Source of the DNA: Liquorilactobacillus mali
Lineage (GTDB): Bacteria > Bacillota > Bacilli > Lactobacillales > Lactobacillaceae
Direction: 5' to 3'
DNA length: 33,444 bases
Assembly: GCF_001437155.1 (NCBI RefSeq)
Contig: NZ_JQAR01000014.1
Span: 19,903 to 53,346 of the forward strand
The first letter of the stretch is position 1. The number at the start of each line of letters is the position of its first letter. Made by a program: the position numbers and the translations under genes. The notes beneath the pieces were generated by a model, which saw only the letters and a list, made by a program, of their open reading frames with translations, was not told the origin of the DNA and made no database searches. Shown here in pieces: positions 6,233 to 14,333 of the stretch.

Positions 6233-7627
6233 GTGGTTAAAATTAAACATAAAGTAGTGTTAGCTGTTGCAGGGGCTGCAATTTTTTTGATTGCAGCGGT
6301 CGTTGGCGGCTACACGTATTATCGTTCAACTCATTTCAATAAGAATGTACAAATAAATGGTGTTTCAGTTGGCGGTTTGAGCGAGAAAAGTGCACTTGCA
6401 CAGTTGAAATCTGAGAAGATAAACAATAATGTTTATTTGAATGGGAAATTGTTTCTTAAAGGAAAGAAAACAAATTCTGGATTTACCCAGAAAGATTTGA
6501 GCAAGGTTAAAGAGTTGCTTAAGAAGCAGTGGTCTTTTTTCCCACAGTCTAAGAAAATAAGCTATCAAATAACACCATCAAATGTGAGTGATTATAGAAA
6601 CAAAGTGATTAAGCCAAAACTGAAGCAATTATTGAACAGTAAAAATAGTAAATTAACTGCCGCAGTTGATTCACATGCAGTTCTGCAATATGGTAAGATT
6701 ACGTATACTGTTTCCAAAAAGGGAAACCAGTATGATGTTGCTAAGATTTTAGCAGCATATGAGAAGCAAAAAAATCAACCTACTACGAATATAAAGAAGT
6801 ATATTATTCAGCCGGTAACAAGTCTAAGTAGCCAGGTACAAAAGCAAAAAACAAAGTTAGAGGCACTGGCTAAGCGAACAGTTGTGTATAAGGTACAACA
6901 AACAAGTTATACTTTGTCAGGTAAGGATGTAATTAGTCAGGCGACATATATCGGCGGAAAGTATCAAATTGCGCAAGACGGGATACTAAATGAAGTCAAG
7001 GATATTAATAGCAAACAGGCAACGTTGCAAAAGGGAATATCATTCAAGACTCATGCCGGAAATGTTGTAGATGTCCCAGGTGGAACTTATGGCTGGGCAC
7101 TAAAGGGTAGCGATTCATATGAAACAATCAGTAATGCTTTTATCAAAAATTCAGGTGAGGTAGATGCAGCTTCTGATATATATGGTGTTGGTTATCTAAC
7201 TTATGGAACTGGTTATAATAACTTGGCAAATGATGGTATTGGTACAACTTACGCTGAAGTATCAATTCAGGATCAAAGAGCATGGTTTTATATAGACGGT
7301 AAAGAAGTCTATACGACTAATATCGTAACTGGAAAGCATAGTACGAATGAGGATACTCCAACTGGTGTTTGGTATATAATGTACAAACAGTCTCCTGCCA
7401 CGCTAGAAGGTAGCGAAGCAGGAAATGCAAATTACTCTGTAAAAGTTAACTACTGGGCTCAATTTACTAACAGTGGATGCGGGTTCCATGACGCAAGTTG
7501 GAGAACCGATTGGTCGAGTACAGCATATTTGAATAATGGTTCAGGTGGATGTGCTAATACACCAAGTGCCAATATGAAGAGTGTATATGACAGCCTTTCA
7601 CAAAAAGAGGCAGTGGTTGTTTATTAA
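6233..7627 (+). CDS. L,D-transpeptidase, YkuD domain with peptidoglycan-binding domain
   Basis: A membrane-anchored enzyme that acts on the peptidoglycan outside the cell, either forming 3-3 crosslinks or attaching proteins. The precise reaction is not visible. Layout: signal anchor at about residues 8-28 (VVLAVAGAAIFLIAAVVGGY), then VQINGVSVGGLSEKSALAQL typical of the peptidoglycan-binding domain found before YkuD domains. A long Lys-rich middle follows, and the YkuD catalytic domain occupies about residues 335-464. Catalytic residues are seen as GFHDASW (His) and GSGGCANTPS (Cys440), the HX...SXGCXN pattern. The start is uncertain: the frame opens with a GTG at 6233 inside the only good ribosome binding site (GAGGTGG), while an in-frame ATT at 6242 has better spacing. 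Followed by ssrA, which has its own promoter. Confidence 0.9.
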   Translation: MVKIKHKVVLAVAGAAIFLIAAVVGGYTYYRSTHFNKNVQINGVSVGGLSEKSALAQLKSEKINNNVYLNGKLFLKGKKTNSGFTQKDLSKVKELLKKQWSFFPQSKKISYQITPSNVSDYRNKVIKPKLKQLLNSKNSKLTAAVDSHAVLQYGKITYTVSKKGNQYDVAKILAAYEKQKNQPTTNIKKYIIQPVTSLSSQVQKQKTKLEALAKRTVVYKVQQTSYTLSGKDVISQATYIGGKYQIAQDGILNEVKDINSKQATLQKGISFKTHAGNVVDVPGGTYGWALKGSDSYETISNAFIKNSGEVDAASDIYGVGYLTYGTGYNNLANDGIGTTYAEVSIQDQRAWFYIDGKEVYTTNIVTGKHSTNEDTPTGVWYIMYKQSPATLEGSEAGNANYSVKVNYWAQFTNSGCGFHDASWRTDWSSTAYLNNGSGGCANTPSANMKSVYDSLSQKEAVVVY

Positions 7628-7632
7628 TCTGC

Positions 7633-7661
7633 TTTAGTTATTTTGCATGTTATGGTATTAT
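7633..7661 (+). promoter_or_regulatory. ssrA promoter
   Basis: An extended -10 TGGTATTAT at 7653-7661 with TTTAGT at 7633-7638 (17-bp spacer). The predicted transcription start falls at about 7668-7670, exactly where the tmRNA acceptor stem begins. Confidence 0.6.
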
Positions 7662-7669
7662 TTAACTAT

Positions 7670-8034
7670 GGGGATGTTTTGGATTCGACAGGTATAGGTC
7701 GAGCTTGGACTGCGTTTCGTAGTTGCGTGACGTAAAGACGCTCAGTTAAATATAACTGCAAAAAATAATAACTATTCTTACGCTTTAGCTGCCTAAGCGC
7801 GCTCTAGTGTAGATCTGCCCGATATCGTCCATGTATCGGTCGCAGGTCCTAAATTAAGTGGACTTACGCTGAATGCTCCCATCTGAAGCTGACAGAAGAG
7901 ATTAATCAGATTAGTCATTGATGTTAGCCTTGTCGTATGGCGCGATTAATGGCGAATTTTAAATGATACGACTATGAACGTAGATGTTTAGGTGACGATA
8001 TGCTTGGACGCGGGTTCGATCCCCGCCATCTCCA
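7670..8034 (+). ncRNA. ssrA: Transfer-messenger RNA (tmRNA), tag AKNNNYSYALAA
   Basis: tmRNA rescues stalled ribosomes and adds a degradation tag. The 5' end GGGGATG at 7670-7676 pairs with CATCTCC near 8027-8033 (seven pairs, one G-U), leaving A8034 as discriminator. The CCA end is not encoded. The T-arm reads CGGGTTCGATCCCCG. The tag frame runs from GCA at 7758 to TAA at 7794-7796 and encodes AKNNNYSYALAA, close to the lactobacillus form AKNNNNSYALAA. The total of about 365 bases is typical of the one-piece form. Its transcription ends at the strong hairpin at 8046. Confidence 0.96.
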
Positions 8035-8045
8035 TATGAATTGAG

Positions 8046-8083
8046 GGTTGTTGAATTATCAGGGAAATTCAACAACCTTTTTT
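8046..8083 (+). terminator. Terminator of ssrA
   Basis: A perfect 12-bp stem, GGTTGTTGAATT at 8046-8057 with AATTCAACAACC at 8066-8077, an 8-base loop, then six T. Confidence 0.92.
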
Positions 8084-8164
8084 GCTACAAAAAATCTAGT
8101 TTTTTTGTTTCTTTTCAGAAATTTCAAACAAATGCAACATTTTTAGTATAGGATAACTTGATAG

Positions 8165-8181
8165 TAGCATTCTTTAGCATT
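8165..8181 (+). repeat. Tandem TAGCATT pair in the leader of the two-component operon
   Basis: TAGCATT at 8165-8171 and again at 8175-8181 have a 10-bp period, the spacing preferred by OmpR-type regulators. They lie about 40-55 bases before the TTG start and just after a poor promoter-like TATAGG at 8147. Two copies only, so chance is possible. Confidence 0.3.
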
Positions 8182-8220
8182 TCGGGGTGCAAAGTGTGTA
8201 AAAAAGGATGGGTGGATAAC

Positions 8221-8943
8221 TTGAAACTATTAATGATTGAAGATAACAAATCTGTTTCAGAAATGATGGCAATGTTTTTTAAAAAAGAAAATTGGCATGT
8301 TGAATATGCATATGATGGACTTGAGGCACTATCTAAATTTAAGGAGAGTCCAGGAAGTTGGGATATGATTACCCTTGATCTAAATCTTCCAGGGATGGAC
8401 GGAATCCAAGTTAACAATGAGATTAGGGCTATCTCTACGACAGTTCCGATCATTATTTTAACGGCTCGTGATTCAGAGAGTGATCAAGTACTAGGACTTG
8501 AGATGGGTGCAGATGATTACGTTGTTAAACCATTTAGTCCGATTACGCTGATTGCAAGAATTAAGGCGTTGCACAGAAGAGCCGCACTGGGCAACAGCAC
8601 AGCTTCTGTCGAACAAGAGGACATTGATTCATTTGATGTAATAACGGATCATTTTAAGCTGAGTACAAAAACCAGAGAGGCGTATTTATATGGCAATATG
8701 ATTAAGAATCTTACTCCTAAGGAATTTGATCTTTTAAAGACATTGTCGCAAAAACCAAGACAGGTTTTTTCAAGAGATCAGTTATTGCAGTTGGTTTGGC
8801 ATTACGAATTTTATGGGGATGAGAGAACGGTCGATGCACATATTAAAAAGCTGAGACAAAAAATTGAGAAGGTCGGTCCACAAGTAATTCAGACAGTTTG
8901 GGGGGTAGGATATAAATTTGACGACCTTGAGGTGAAAGAATAA
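8221..8943 (+). CDS. OmpR-family response regulator
   Basis: A 240-residue cytosolic transcription regulator. The receiver domain has the acidic pair Glu7/Asp8 (MIEDN), the phosphoacceptor Asp53 (TLDLNLPG), Thr81 (ILTAR) and Lys103 (VVKPF). The C-terminal winged helix is seen as LTPKEFDLLKTLSQKPRQVFSR, then DERTVDAHIKKLRQKI and VWGVGYKF. The TTG at 8221 is taken as start, with GGGTGG about eight bases upstream and the product beginning MKLLMIEDN. An open frame continues upstream to 8158 but lacks a ribosome binding site. Its stop overlaps the kinase start by one base, so the pair is coupled. The target genes are unknown. The phased repeats upstream of pgi are the kind of site such a regulator binds, but no link is shown. 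Confidence 0.95.
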   Translation: MKLLMIEDNKSVSEMMAMFFKKENWHVEYAYDGLEALSKFKESPGSWDMITLDLNLPGMDGIQVNNEIRAISTTVPIIILTARDSESDQVLGLEMGADDYVVKPFSPITLIARIKALHRRAALGNSTASVEQEDIDSFDVITDHFKLSTKTREAYLYGNMIKNLTPKEFDLLKTLSQKPRQVFSRDQLLQLVWHYEFYGDERTVDAHIKKLRQKIEKVGPQVIQTVWGVGYKFDDLEVKE

Positions 8944-10394
8944 TGAAGTTAATTTATCAGCAAATGCTTGCCTTCTTCATACTAATTATGACCCTTTTGC
9001 TGATTTTGGGATTTTCTTTTTTCCATATAACACGTGAAGTGATTTATGAAAATACGTGGCAACAGTTGGAAGGATATGCTTATAGTTTAAAGAATCAGTC
9101 TATGATGATTCAAGATCAAAATGGCAAACAAGTTTTGACTTTAGATGTTGATAAGTTAAGGACTAGTGAAGTTTTATTGAGTAACCAACAGGTGCATTTT
9201 ACTATTTATACTAGCCGAAATAATACTTTGTATCCCAAAACGGGATATAAGTCAGTTATTTCTGCTAAGGACTGGAAAAAACTAAAAAAAGGTGAAATCC
9301 TAAGAAGAAAAAGCGACTTGGGTTGGCGCGGCTCAGACAAGCAAAATGTACAGAATCAACAAAGAATGACGGACATCTTGGCGCCATGCTTTGACAGTTC
9401 TGGCAAGTTAGTTGCCGTTATATCTGTGGGAGCTAAAGTTTCCAGTATTCAGGAATCATTTACAAAAATTCAGAAAAATCTCTTGTATGTTTTACTTGTT
9501 TCTGCACTTTTGGGAATTCTCATCAGTTATTTCTTGGCCCATTATACAACGAAAAGAATCGGTAAATTACGAAAAGCAACAAGAGCAGTTGCTAATGGGA
9601 ACTTTGATGTCAAAGTAATTGACAATAAACGTGATGAGCTTGACGACTTGGCAAAGGACTTCAACAAGATGACAGTCTCTTTGAAGAAATCCAATGAAGA
9701 AATAAGGGTCCAGGAACAAAGAAGGCGGCAGTTTATGGCGGATGCCGCTCATGAGATGAGGACACCATTAACGACCATTAACGGACTGCTAGAGGGGCTT
9801 GTTTACGATGCTATTCCCGAAGAAGATAAGGACAAGAGTATTAAGCTTATGCGTAATGAGACTAAACGCCTAATCAGACTTGTTAATGAAAACCTTGATT
9901 ATGAGAAGATCAGGAGTGGACAAATTGGTCTGAGACAGTCAGTCTTCAATGGTATGGATGTGTTGAAGAATGTACAGGAACAGTTACGTAAAAAGGCTGA
10001 TAATTCTGGAGATACAATCGAGGTTACTGGACCAGCCAAGCTAGAAGTTTATGCTGATTATGATAGATTTGTACAGATAGTTTTCAATATTACACAAAAT
10101 GCAATCCAATTTACTGAAAATGGAACAATTACCATTTCCGCTGAGCGCGGACATAGATGCAGTATCTTTAGAATTTCTGATGATGGAATTGGAATGTCAG
10201 AGGAACAGTTAAAAAATATCTGGGAAAGATATTATAAGGCAGATCCTTCACGTAGAAATACTAAATATGGTGAATCTGGTCTAGGGTTATCTATCGTTCA
10301 ACAATTGATGGAGATGCATAAAGGTAAAGTAGAAGTAACCAGTAAAATAGGGGTTGGAACTACATTTACTCTCATATTTCCCGATAAAAGATAG
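8943..10394 (+). CDS. Sensor histidine kinase, partner of the preceding regulator
   Basis: A 483-residue membrane kinase. Layout: membrane helix at about 8-28; an extracytoplasmic sensor region of about 150 residues with no recognised domain; second helix at about 179-199; HAMP linker (YTTKRIGKLRKATRAVANGN onward). The dimerisation domain carries the phosphorylated His270 in AAHEMRTPL. The ATPase domain has the N box (NITQNAIQF), G1 (DDGIGMS) and G2 (GESGLGLSIV). The ATG at 8943 overlaps the regulator stop. The stimulus cannot be read from the sequence; neighbouring cell-envelope genes (L,D-transpeptidase, LTA synthase) hint at envelope sensing, but that is only context. Transcription ends at the long palindrome 70 bases downstream. 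Confidence 0.95.
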   Translation: MKLIYQQMLAFFILIMTLLLILGFSFFHITREVIYENTWQQLEGYAYSLKNQSMMIQDQNGKQVLTLDVDKLRTSEVLLSNQQVHFTIYTSRNNTLYPKTGYKSVISAKDWKKLKKGEILRRKSDLGWRGSDKQNVQNQQRMTDILAPCFDSSGKLVAVISVGAKVSSIQESFTKIQKNLLYVLLVSALLGILISYFLAHYTTKRIGKLRKATRAVANGNFDVKVIDNKRDELDDLAKDFNKMTVSLKKSNEEIRVQEQRRRQFMADAAHEMRTPLTTINGLLEGLVYDAIPEEDKDKSIKLMRNETKRLIRLVNENLDYEKIRSGQIGLRQSVFNGMDVLKNVQEQLRKKADNSGDTIEVTGPAKLEVYADYDRFVQIVFNITQNAIQFTENGTITISAERGHRCSIFRISDDGIGMSEEQLKNIWERYYKADPSRRNTKYGESGLGLSIVQQLMEMHKGKVEVTSKIGVGTTFTLIFPDKR

Positions 10395-10462
10395 AGGTTA
10401 ACTAGAAGCAAGATATGAGGTCTGATACTAAGAATGATTGGATCGATTGTTATATAAGTTTT

Positions 10463-10521
10463 TGAATAAATAAAGGAGCCAGCTCAAATTTAATTTTTGA
10501 GCTGGCTCCTTTATTTATTCA
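10463..10521. terminator. Bidirectional terminator with 26-bp perfect palindrome
   Basis: The arms 10463-10488 and 10496-10521 are perfectly complementary around a 7-base loop; the core is GGAGCCAGCTC with AT-rich outer arms that supply a T run in both directions. It sits between the convergent kinase and LTA synthase genes and serves both. Confidence 0.9.
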
Positions 10522-10555
10522 GTATAAACATATTTCATAAGTCAAAATTTTTCAT
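10514..10555. repeat. Dispersed 42-bp repeat, copy A
   Basis: Beginning TTTATTCAGTATAAAC, this segment matches 31319-31360 at 36 of 42 positions without gaps. Both copies directly adjoin a terminator hairpin and both lie downstream of a minus-strand gene (here the LTA synthase). Confidence 0.6.
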
Positions 10556-10674
10556 TCAACTTCGGATTAATCACAGCAAAGTAGCCGTTGTGTTTGTAAT
10601 TTAGCATATTAATAATTCAAATTTTATCGAATTATGTTGTTATAACTAAAATTAGAAGGAAATCATTTTTACTG

Positions 10675-12843
10675 TTAATCACCAGACGAACTAGAACTCT
10701 CACTAACAGAGGAAGAGTTCTTCGTGGAGGCTACAGCACTTGAAACATTTTTAGCGTTATCATCTGTTGTTTTAAGTTCGGGTGCGTCAGAAACATAATC
10801 AGAAACAGTTGTCTTATTTCCATTCTTACTCCATAAACTAGTAGATTTCTTACCAAGAATTTTTTGGATTTTTGAGATTTCACCGAAATCATTTTTATAA
10901 TTATAGTTTTTGGGATTAACGGGTGTAAAACCTTTTGGAACATAGAAGCGTAACAAGTTTTTGTTATTCAAGGTATCTGACAAGGTCAATTCAGTATTAA
11001 CCTTCGCACTTTCCTTCTTGATCTTAGCAGCTAAACTTGCTGAAGGATGTGTTATCTGAAGACCAGTACTATTATCGTATATATCACCATTAACTACAGA
11101 GTACTTAGGTGTTGTAAAGTTTTCGTTTCGGAAAGCAACCACCTGATCATGATCACTAGAGAAGAGGTCTGTTCCGAATTGAATATATCTCTTAGAGCTG
11201 ATTCCCAGTAGATGAAGTAATGTTGGCAAGACATCAATTTCACCGCCATATTGTGTTTGTACGCCACCATTTTGAGTTCCTGGCAGATGAATCATAAATG
11301 GCACACGCTGCATTTGAAGGTTATCATTATCGGTCCAAGTGGACGATGATTTACCCAGCAGTGATGCTAACTTCAGATTACGTGAGTTAGATATACCATA
11401 ATGATCACCATATATGATAATCATTGAGTTATCATACAGCCCGCTTTTCTTCAAATAATCAAAGAATTCTTTAACAGCCTGATCTAGATAATGAGCGGTC
11501 ACAAAATAGTTGTCAACAGAACTGTCACCTGTATTAGCTGCCTTGAAACTTGTATTTTGGTCGTCCAGCTCATATGGAAAATGATTGGAAACAGTAATAA
11601 ATTTGGCATAGAAAGGCTGTTGGAGTCTTTCTAAATATTTAACAGAATCGTGGAAGAGTAATTTGTCTTTTAAGCCATATTCTGTGAGGTTATTGGCATT
11701 CGTATTAAAATAGCTTGCATCAAAGAAATTTTGATATCCTAAATTTTTGTATACATTACTGCGATTCCAGAAGGAACCTTTATTCCCATGGAAAACAGCG
11801 CTTGAATAACCTGCCCTTTGATTCAAGATAGCCGGAGCTCCTTCAAAGGTATTGTCGGTTCCAAGTGATGAAAAAAGAGAACCTTGAGACAATCCATATG
11901 TACTAGTCTCAAGCATATTTTCGGCATCCGAAGTCTTTCCTTGTCCTACTTGGTTAAAGAAATTGGAGAAGCTGTAAGTAGATTTACTATTGTAAAGACT
12001 ATTTAAAAAGGGTGTAACTTCTTTTCCATTCAAACGAAAGTTAATTAGAAATTGTTCAAAGCTCTCTAAATGGATAACGATAACATTGCGTCCCTTAGCG
12101 ATACCAAACATACTAGGATTTGCTTTTGCATAATGTTTTTTTGTAAATTGTAAAATGCTATTTAAATCTGAACTTGTTGCCTCATTACGAACCTGATTAT
12201 TCTTGGCAGTTTTTAAACCATCATACAGTGTGAAAGTATCGATCCCCAAATATTTGACCAAGTAATTACGGTCAAAAGCTCTGGTCAGTAACTGAGGACG
12301 GCCTATTTCACCAAGCGTAATATTAAAAACAAGAAAGAAAAGAGCAAATGATGTTATAGCAGCCGCTTGTTTTGTGGGAATAGGGTGACGGTCAAATTTA
12401 ATAAAACGAGTAGCAAATCCAAGTATTATTAAAATAATATCAACAAATATAATAACATCTTGCGGTTTTAATAGTGCAAAAGAGCTAGTCGTTAATCCTT
12501 CTGAGACAGAAGAGTAACCAAAAATAACATTAATTGTCATAAAATCGGTAAATTCGCGATAATAAATGACATTGAATAATAGTAACGCTGAGTTTGCAAT
12601 ATATATTAGAAAAAGTGTCAAATAGGCTGGAGTAGTGCGTTTTATATATAAAGCGCAGCCAAAAAATAAGACAGTTGTTGCTATAGGATTAATTAAAAGA
12701 ACTGCATATTGATAAATTCCAGTAACTCCAAGCTGAAAGTCAATTAAATATACAGCAATTGTTTTTAGCCAAAAAAGAAAGACTAATAAGAGGAAAAAGC
12801 CGAAACGCGAGCTTAATCTCTTTTTTAGTTTTGATAAGTACAC
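10675..12843 (-). CDS. ltaS: Lipoteichoic acid synthase / LtaS-type sulfatase-fold phosphoglycerol transferase
   Basis: A membrane enzyme that polymerises glycerol phosphate from phosphatidylglycerol into lipoteichoic acid on the outer face. The 722 residues comprise five N-terminal membrane helices (to about residue 175) and an extracellular sulfatase-fold domain. Active-site residues known from LtaS are visible: Glu260 (HLESFEQF), nucleophile Thr304 (GKTSDAE), Trp359 (FWNRS), His421 (SNHFPY), and Asp480 and His481 (YGDHYG). The last 35 or so residues are a Ser-rich, low-complexity tail (VASTKNSSSVSESSSSSGD). The start is GTG at 12843, with a ribosome binding site (AAAGGA) somewhat far upstream; no better in-frame start is seen. 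A primase (LtaP-like) or stress paralogue role is possible, since the genome may hold more than one such enzyme. Confidence 0.93.
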   Translation of the reverse strand: MYLSKLKKRLSSRFGFFLLLVFLFWLKTIAVYLIDFQLGVTGIYQYAVLLINPIATTVLFFGCALYIKRTTPAYLTLFLIYIANSALLLFNVIYYREFTDFMTINVIFGYSSVSEGLTTSSFALLKPQDVIIFVDIILIILGFATRFIKFDRHPIPTKQAAAITSFALFFLVFNITLGEIGRPQLLTRAFDRNYLVKYLGIDTFTLYDGLKTAKNNQVRNEATSSDLNSILQFTKKHYAKANPSMFGIAKGRNVIVIHLESFEQFLINFRLNGKEVTPFLNSLYNSKSTYSFSNFFNQVGQGKTSDAENMLETSTYGLSQGSLFSSLGTDNTFEGAPAILNQRAGYSSAVFHGNKGSFWNRSNVYKNLGYQNFFDASYFNTNANNLTEYGLKDKLLFHDSVKYLERLQQPFYAKFITVSNHFPYELDDQNTSFKAANTGDSSVDNYFVTAHYLDQAVKEFFDYLKKSGLYDNSMIIIYGDHYGISNSRNLKLASLLGKSSSTWTDNDNLQMQRVPFMIHLPGTQNGGVQTQYGGEIDVLPTLLHLLGISSKRYIQFGTDLFSSDHDQVVAFRNENFTTPKYSVVNGDIYDNSTGLQITHPSASLAAKIKKESAKVNTELTLSDTLNNKNLLRFYVPKGFTPVNPKNYNYKNDFGEISKIQKILGKKSTSLWSKNGNKTTVSDYVSDAPELKTTDDNAKNVSSAVASTKNSSSVSESSSSSGD

Positions 12844-12885
12844 GAGAGTAGAACCGTCCTTTCCGAAAAGTTCACTGAATGACTT

Positions 12886-12915
12886 ATTCTAAAACAAAAA
12901 AATAAATTAAGTCAA
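12886..12915 (-). promoter_or_regulatory. Promoter of the LTA synthase gene
   Basis: On the minus strand TTGACT (12915-12910), an 18-bp spacer and TAGAAT (12891-12886). This gives a leader of about 35 bases. Confidence 0.65.
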
Positions 12916-13015
12916 TTTACTATTGTAATAATTATAAAAGATTTAGTAACTAAATAAGAATTTGAATTAATTGGCTGATAAAAGTAAATTAATCAGAGTT
13001 TTTTATTAGAAAGTC

Positions 13016-13024
13016 TGTTATGAT
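13016..13024 (+). promoter_or_regulatory. Extended -10 element for the RlmI-like gene
   Basis: TGTTATGAT (TGn plus TATGAT) lies 33 bases before the TTG start. The -35 region is only a T run. The rest of the 12844-13057 interval shows no other clear structure. Confidence 0.5.
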
Positions 13025-13057
13025 TAACAATGAATATATACTATAGGAGATTTTTAT

Positions 13058-14245
13058 TTGAAAACAATTGAAATTACAAAAGAAGCTGCAAGAAAATATA
13101 AAGATGGTTTTCCCCAATTAAGTGTGAGAGATTTCGTCAAGAACGGCTATGAGGAAGATGGTTCCCTAATTAAGCTGGTTATGGATAAGAAATTTGTTGC
13201 ATATGCCTACACTGCAAAGCAAAGAAACTCAGACGGTTGGATTCTTTCTTTAAATGAACAACAGTACATTAATGTTGATTTTTATAGAAAGCTATTTACA
13301 ATGGCACAAGTCAAACGTACGAAATTTTATTATGATGAAGAGACTAATGCTTTTCGCTTCTTTAATGGGAGTGGGGATGGCATCGGTGGTCTGAATATTG
13401 ATTATTTTGATGGATTCTACGTATTCACCTTTGAGAATCGAGGAATTTATTATCACCGTGAAACACTTTATGAGGCCTTTGGCATGGCCATTAATGATGC
13501 AAAAGGTGTGTACGAGAAGCTGCAATTTAACGTTCAAAACGACGGCTTGAAGAGAAGACACGTACAAGGTGACAAAGCTGCTGATACGTTGGAGGTCAAA
13601 CAAAATGGAATAAGTTTTGCTGTGCATCTAAATAGTGGTGACTTTGACTTTAATTTTGAAGAACGCGATTTGCTGCTGGGCCTAAAGGAAAAATATGCTT
13701 CTCAAAAAATTATTTTGAGTTGTTTCAGCAAGAATGCTGCTGTTGCCGTTGCCGCTAAGGTTGGTGGTGCATTTAAAACGGTCAGCATTGATTTAAGTTC
13801 GAAAAACATTTTGAAGGCAAAAGAAAATTTTGAGTTGAACAATATAGATGCTGAAAAACAAGAAATACGTGCAATGGATATTACAAGCTATCTGAATTAC
13901 GCCCAAAAGCATCATATTATGTTTGATGTGGTGGTATTAGATCCACCAGTTTTTGTTCGCGGAAAGAAAAATTCTTTTTCTTTGAATAAAGATTATTTTG
14001 ATTTAATTCAACTGGCACTACAAAGTGTCCAAGATGGTGGCACAATGATCCTAACTGCCAACTCAGCAAGCATTTCAATGAAGAAATTTAAACAATTAGT
14101 TGCTGATGCATTTACCAATGCTGATTTTCATTATGAACTTGAAGAGACTTATCGGGCAGGCGAGGATTTTGCAGTTAACAAATCTTTTGCAAAGGGAAAT
14201 ACGTTTAAAGCGATCGTGTTAAGTGTCTCCAAAGACCGAGCATAA
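13058..14245 (+). CDS. Class I SAM-dependent rRNA methyltransferase, RlmI/YwbD-like
   Basis: A 395-residue cytosolic enzyme expected to methylate a cytosine of 23S rRNA, as E. coli RlmI does. That exact site is transferred from the family and not shown here. The N-terminal PUA-like part is followed by GSGDGIGGLNIDYFDGFYV, a family hallmark. The Rossmann methyltransferase domain has ILSCFSKNAAVAVAAKVGGA (SAM motif I region), VSIDLSSKNILKAKENFELN and the catalytic-loop motif VVLDPPVF. The TTG at 13058 is well placed after AGGAGA. Single gene with its own promoter; the sugar transporter downstream has another. Confidence 0.87.
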   Translation: MKTIEITKEAARKYKDGFPQLSVRDFVKNGYEEDGSLIKLVMDKKFVAYAYTAKQRNSDGWILSLNEQQYINVDFYRKLFTMAQVKRTKFYYDEETNAFRFFNGSGDGIGGLNIDYFDGFYVFTFENRGIYYHRETLYEAFGMAINDAKGVYEKLQFNVQNDGLKRRHVQGDKAADTLEVKQNGISFAVHLNSGDFDFNFEERDLLLGLKEKYASQKIILSCFSKNAAVAVAAKVGGAFKTVSIDLSSKNILKAKENFELNNIDAEKQEIRAMDITSYLNYAQKHHIMFDVVVLDPPVFVRGKKNSFSLNKDYFDLIQLALQSVQDGGTMILTANSASISMKKFKQLVADAFTNADFHYELEETYRAGEDFAVNKSFAKGNTFKAIVLSVSKDRA

Positions 14246-14260
14246 ATTCGCTTTATAAAC

Positions 14261-14290
14261 TTGTAAAAAATAGGTAAAAACTGATATAAT
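14261..14290 (+). promoter_or_regulatory. Promoter of the sugar transporter gene
   Basis: TTGTAA at 14261-14266, an 18-bp spacer, and TGATATAAT (extended -10, TATAAT at 14285-14290). Confidence 0.7.
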
Positions 14291-14333
14291 GTAATGCCGC
14301 AGAGAGAAAAAGAGAAATGAGGTTTTTTATATT

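Noticed and set aside
8124-8453. 109-codon minus-strand frame over the response regulator start
   Set aside because: Overlaps the receiver domain and has no supporting motif or ribosome binding site.
12980-13008. CTGAT...ATCAG plus T run upstream of the RlmI-like gene as a terminator
   Set aside because: Only a 5-bp stem with a large loop, and no plus-strand gene ends nearby.
13292-13627. 111-codon minus-strand frame opposite the RlmI-like gene
   Set aside because: Shadow frame; no ribosome binding site, and the sense gene is clearly coding.
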